Shown here piece by piece: positions 62,393-64,000 of a stretch of DNA of 64,000 bases. Location of the stretch: the NCBI GenBank assembly GCA_039816045.1, contig JBCBYB010000003.1, forward strand, positions 62,001 to 126,000, in the 5' to 3' direction. Source of the DNA: Thermohalobaculum sp039816045 (GTDB taxonomy: Bacteria; Pseudomonadota; Alphaproteobacteria; Rhodobacterales; Rhodobacteraceae). The notes beneath the pieces are model-generated. The model made no database searches. It was not told where the DNA came from and was given only the letters and a program-made list of their open reading frames with translations. The translations under genes were made by a program, and so were the position numbers. How positions within the stretch are numbered: position 1 is the first letter of the stretch; the number at the start of each line of letters is the position of its first letter.

Positions 62393-64000
62393 ATGAAAAA
62401 ATCCATCAAGATATTCAAGCTCGACGACGCCTGGCTCAAGAAGGAAGCCCATCCCGGCGTGCTGAACGAAGCCGATAAGTTCTTTCGTGCACTCAAGAGT
62501 TTCTCCTCCGCCGACAACACTCTCAATCTGGAGGCCGACGACCAGCAGCTGTCGCAATCCGATCTCTCCTCTCTGAAGAAAGCAACGACGCTGCTGGATG
62601 AGGTTGAGAAGACCGGGCGCGAGTTTGCCGCGAAATGTCCCTCGCACGCCAAGAGCACCCGTGACGGCAAGCTCAGCGAAGCGTTCACGGTCACCGGAGA
62701 GTTGATAAAGAAGGCACTGCCGAAAGCGGTGCAGGAGAAGCGCGAGGAGTACGACAGCTATGACGGCGACGGCGACGACGCCCCGTTGGTCAGTCCGGAT
62801 GCGCACAAAGCGTATCTGAAACGCATGCTGCCGCGCCTGAAACGCGATCCGCATAACTTCGCCTTTGCCCTTGTGTCCGGCGAACCGAGCGATCAGCGGT
62901 TCTTGTTCCACAAGGTCAAGGCGGGACGGAGCCTCCAAACCGCGATCAAGAGCGACACGAACGCAAAGAGACTGACGTTCGGGACCGCAGCCGCGGGCAA
63001 TCTGGTCTCCGAGGAGCGCTATGGCGCGACCACACTGATCCTCGATCTCGATGGAAAGCCGGTCCCCAACCTCGCGCGCCGAGCGCGGTTGCTCTTCCAG
63101 AGCCTCGGTGTCGCGACGTTCACCAAGATCATCATCACCAGCAATGGCGAGGATGTCGAGCTCTCCGAGGACGAAGAAGGCGATCTGGTACTGACCCCCG
63201 TCGAGCCGGATGATGACGATGATGTTGATGTGCCCGACCCCTCGCAAGGGGCCGATGAGCCCCCCGCGCCTGTTCAGGAACCCGAGGATTCGCAGCAGGC
63301 GGCGCCTGCTCCGGAGCCGAAGCCCGAGCGCAAGGCCAATCCCGAGGAGAAGCGCTGGCGCGAACTGCGGGCGCTGCTTGCGCCCAAGGTCGAGCGCGCT
63401 GTCGAGCTGAAGCATGGTGTGGTCAAGAAGACCAAAGCGGTCTGGGGCATGGCCCGCACCGCGGCCGAGAAGGGCGACTATGCCGGTGCGATCAAGGCTG
63501 CGACGATGCTTCAGGCGATGCTGAAGGGCTTTGAGCCGCCGCCCGAGGACCCGGCGGACAAGTACAAGCGCCAGAGCAAGAAGCTCTTTCCCCTGCTGCT
63601 CACGCATGCGCGCGAAGGCAAGGGCGGAGCCAAGGCGCTCCGCGGGCTTTATGCCGAAGCGGAAACCAGGGCCGGCAATGGCGACTATGAGGGCGCGCTC
63701 GAGATGCTCGATATGCTGGCACGCGATCTCGCCCGCGGAGGGCCGGAGATGGAGCCTGTACCAAGAGACGGCGCGGCGCGCGCAGCTCTGGCCCAGACCC
63801 TTTTGGTCAAGTCGGAGATGATGGAACGGGCGGGTCATGAGTTATCGGCGGTCTTCGAGGCGGATGAGCGCGAGACCTACATCCAAGAGCTCCGCGACGC
63901 GCTGGTGAAGGTCCGCACAGCGCTCGGCGACCCGTCTGACCCCGGAGCGACCCGGTCGTTCCCCGATGCGAACGCCGCCTTCATGGTGCTGGACGGCCTC
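62393..64000 (+). CDS. Large acidic protein of unknown function, 5' part
   Basis: The frame is open for 536 codons to the window end. An N-terminal helical part (KKSIKIFKLDDAWLKKEAHP) is followed by a mixed domain (FAFALVSGEPSDQRFLFHKV, YGATTLILDLDGKPVPNLAR, FTKIIITSNGEDVELSEDEE). Next come an Asp-rich stretch (PDDDDDVDVP), a Pro/Glu-rich linker, and two helical segments with a shared pattern: ARTAAEKGDYAGAIKAATML and AEAETRAGNGDYEGALEMLD. There is no signal peptide or membrane helix. Weak AGGGA precedes the ATG. I recognise no family. Confidence 0.75.
   Translation, partial: MKKSIKIFKLDDAWLKKEAHPGVLNEADKFFRALKSFSSADNTLNLEADDQQLSQSDLSSLKKATTLLDEVEKTGREFAAKCPSHAKSTRDGKLSEAFTVTGELIKKALPKAVQEKREEYDSYDGDGDDAPLVSPDAHKAYLKRMLPRLKRDPHNFAFALVSGEPSDQRFLFHKVKAGRSLQTAIKSDTNAKRLTFGTAAAGNLVSEERYGATTLILDLDGKPVPNLARRARLLFQSLGVATFTKIIITSNGEDVELSEDEEGDLVLTPVEPDDDDDVDVPDPSQGADEPPAPVQEPEDSQQAAPAPEPKPERKANPEEKRWRELRALLAPKVERAVELKHGVVKKTKAVWGMARTAAEKGDYAGAIKAATMLQAMLKGFEPPPEDPADKYKRQSKKLFPLLLTHAREGKGGAKALRGLYAEAETRAGNGDYEGALEMLDMLARDLARGGPEMEPVPRDGAARAALAQTLLVKSEMMERAGHELSAVFEADERETYIQELRDALVKVRTALGDPSDPGATRSFPDANAAFMVLDGL

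Noticed and set aside
62381..63838. 485-codon minus-strand open frame at the right edge
   Set aside because: The plus frame from 62393 is open to the end, has acidic/lysine composition of a real protein and a plausible start; the minus frame looks like its mirror.

Overview
The window looks like chromosome of an aerobic, bacteriochlorophyll a-containing alphaproteobacterium of the order Rhodobacterales (Roseobacter/Rhodobacteraceae type). It is GC-rich. It carries an almost complete, contiguous photosynthesis gene cluster (PGC) of about 42.5 kb, from hemA at 12.8 kb to crtA at 55.2 kb. The oxygen-dependent cyclase AcsF, the spheroidenone-type carotenoid genes crtA/C/D/F, the regulators PpaA and PpsR, and the VPLPA-CTERM sorting signal in the first gene all fit that group. 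I could run no search; family assignments rest on recognised motifs, length and gene order.

Left flank (1-12.7 kb): end of a VPLPA-CTERM surface protein, DUF192 and double cold-shock proteins, a lipoprotein, an aminopeptidase P, small DUF proteins, an exopolysaccharide block (pssE, pssD, rmlA), a PPDK-like protein with a worn N-terminal domain coupled to meaB, and a SleB-type cell-wall hydrolase.

PGC: (1) a minus-strand superoperon bchF-N-B-H-L-M-lhaA-puhA-puhB-puhC-orf100-acsF-puhE-hemA (28.4 down to 12.8 kb), whose junctions nearly all overlap or lie within 26 bp; (2) plus-strand ppaA, ppsR, then bchG-pucC-like-bchP-bchI-bchD-bchO (28.8 to 38.3 kb); (3) a minus-strand superoperon crtE-crtF-bchC-bchX-orf71-bchY-bchZ-pufQ-pufB-A-L-M (48.5 down to 38.4 kb), ending against bchO with a shared hairpin terminator; (4) plus-strand crtD-crtC; (5) minus-strand crtA-crtI-crtB-tspO-orf63. 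Palindromes of the form TGT-N12-ACA (PpsR/CrtJ-type operators) sit before bchF, ppaA, bchG, bchC, crtE/crtD, crtI and crtA. Together the genes make ALA, insert magnesium, form the isocyclic ring with oxygen, reduce protochlorophyllide and chlorophyllide, esterify the tail, make spheroidene-series carotenoids and build a reaction centre-LH1 complex. pufC, pufX, pucBA, bchE, bchJ and idi are not in the window.

Right flank (55.3-64 kb): arfB, a queuosine-precursor-type transporter, a glutathione S-transferase, moaA, a DUF1127 protein, a SOUL haem-binding-like protein, a polysaccharide flippase, a decayed and an intact GT4 glycosyltransferase, and the start of a large acidic protein of unknown function that runs off the window.

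Most notable: two far-apart arrays of a helically phased TATCGC motif sharing the same spacing; a crtC reading frame inside crtD with no usable start codon; a three-arm inverted repeat holding the crtI start codon in a loop; an inverted 52-bp repeat inside the bchB linker and bchN tail; and an unnamed 71-codon gene coupled between bchX and bchY. No tRNA, rRNA, CRISPR array, IS element or origin was recognised.
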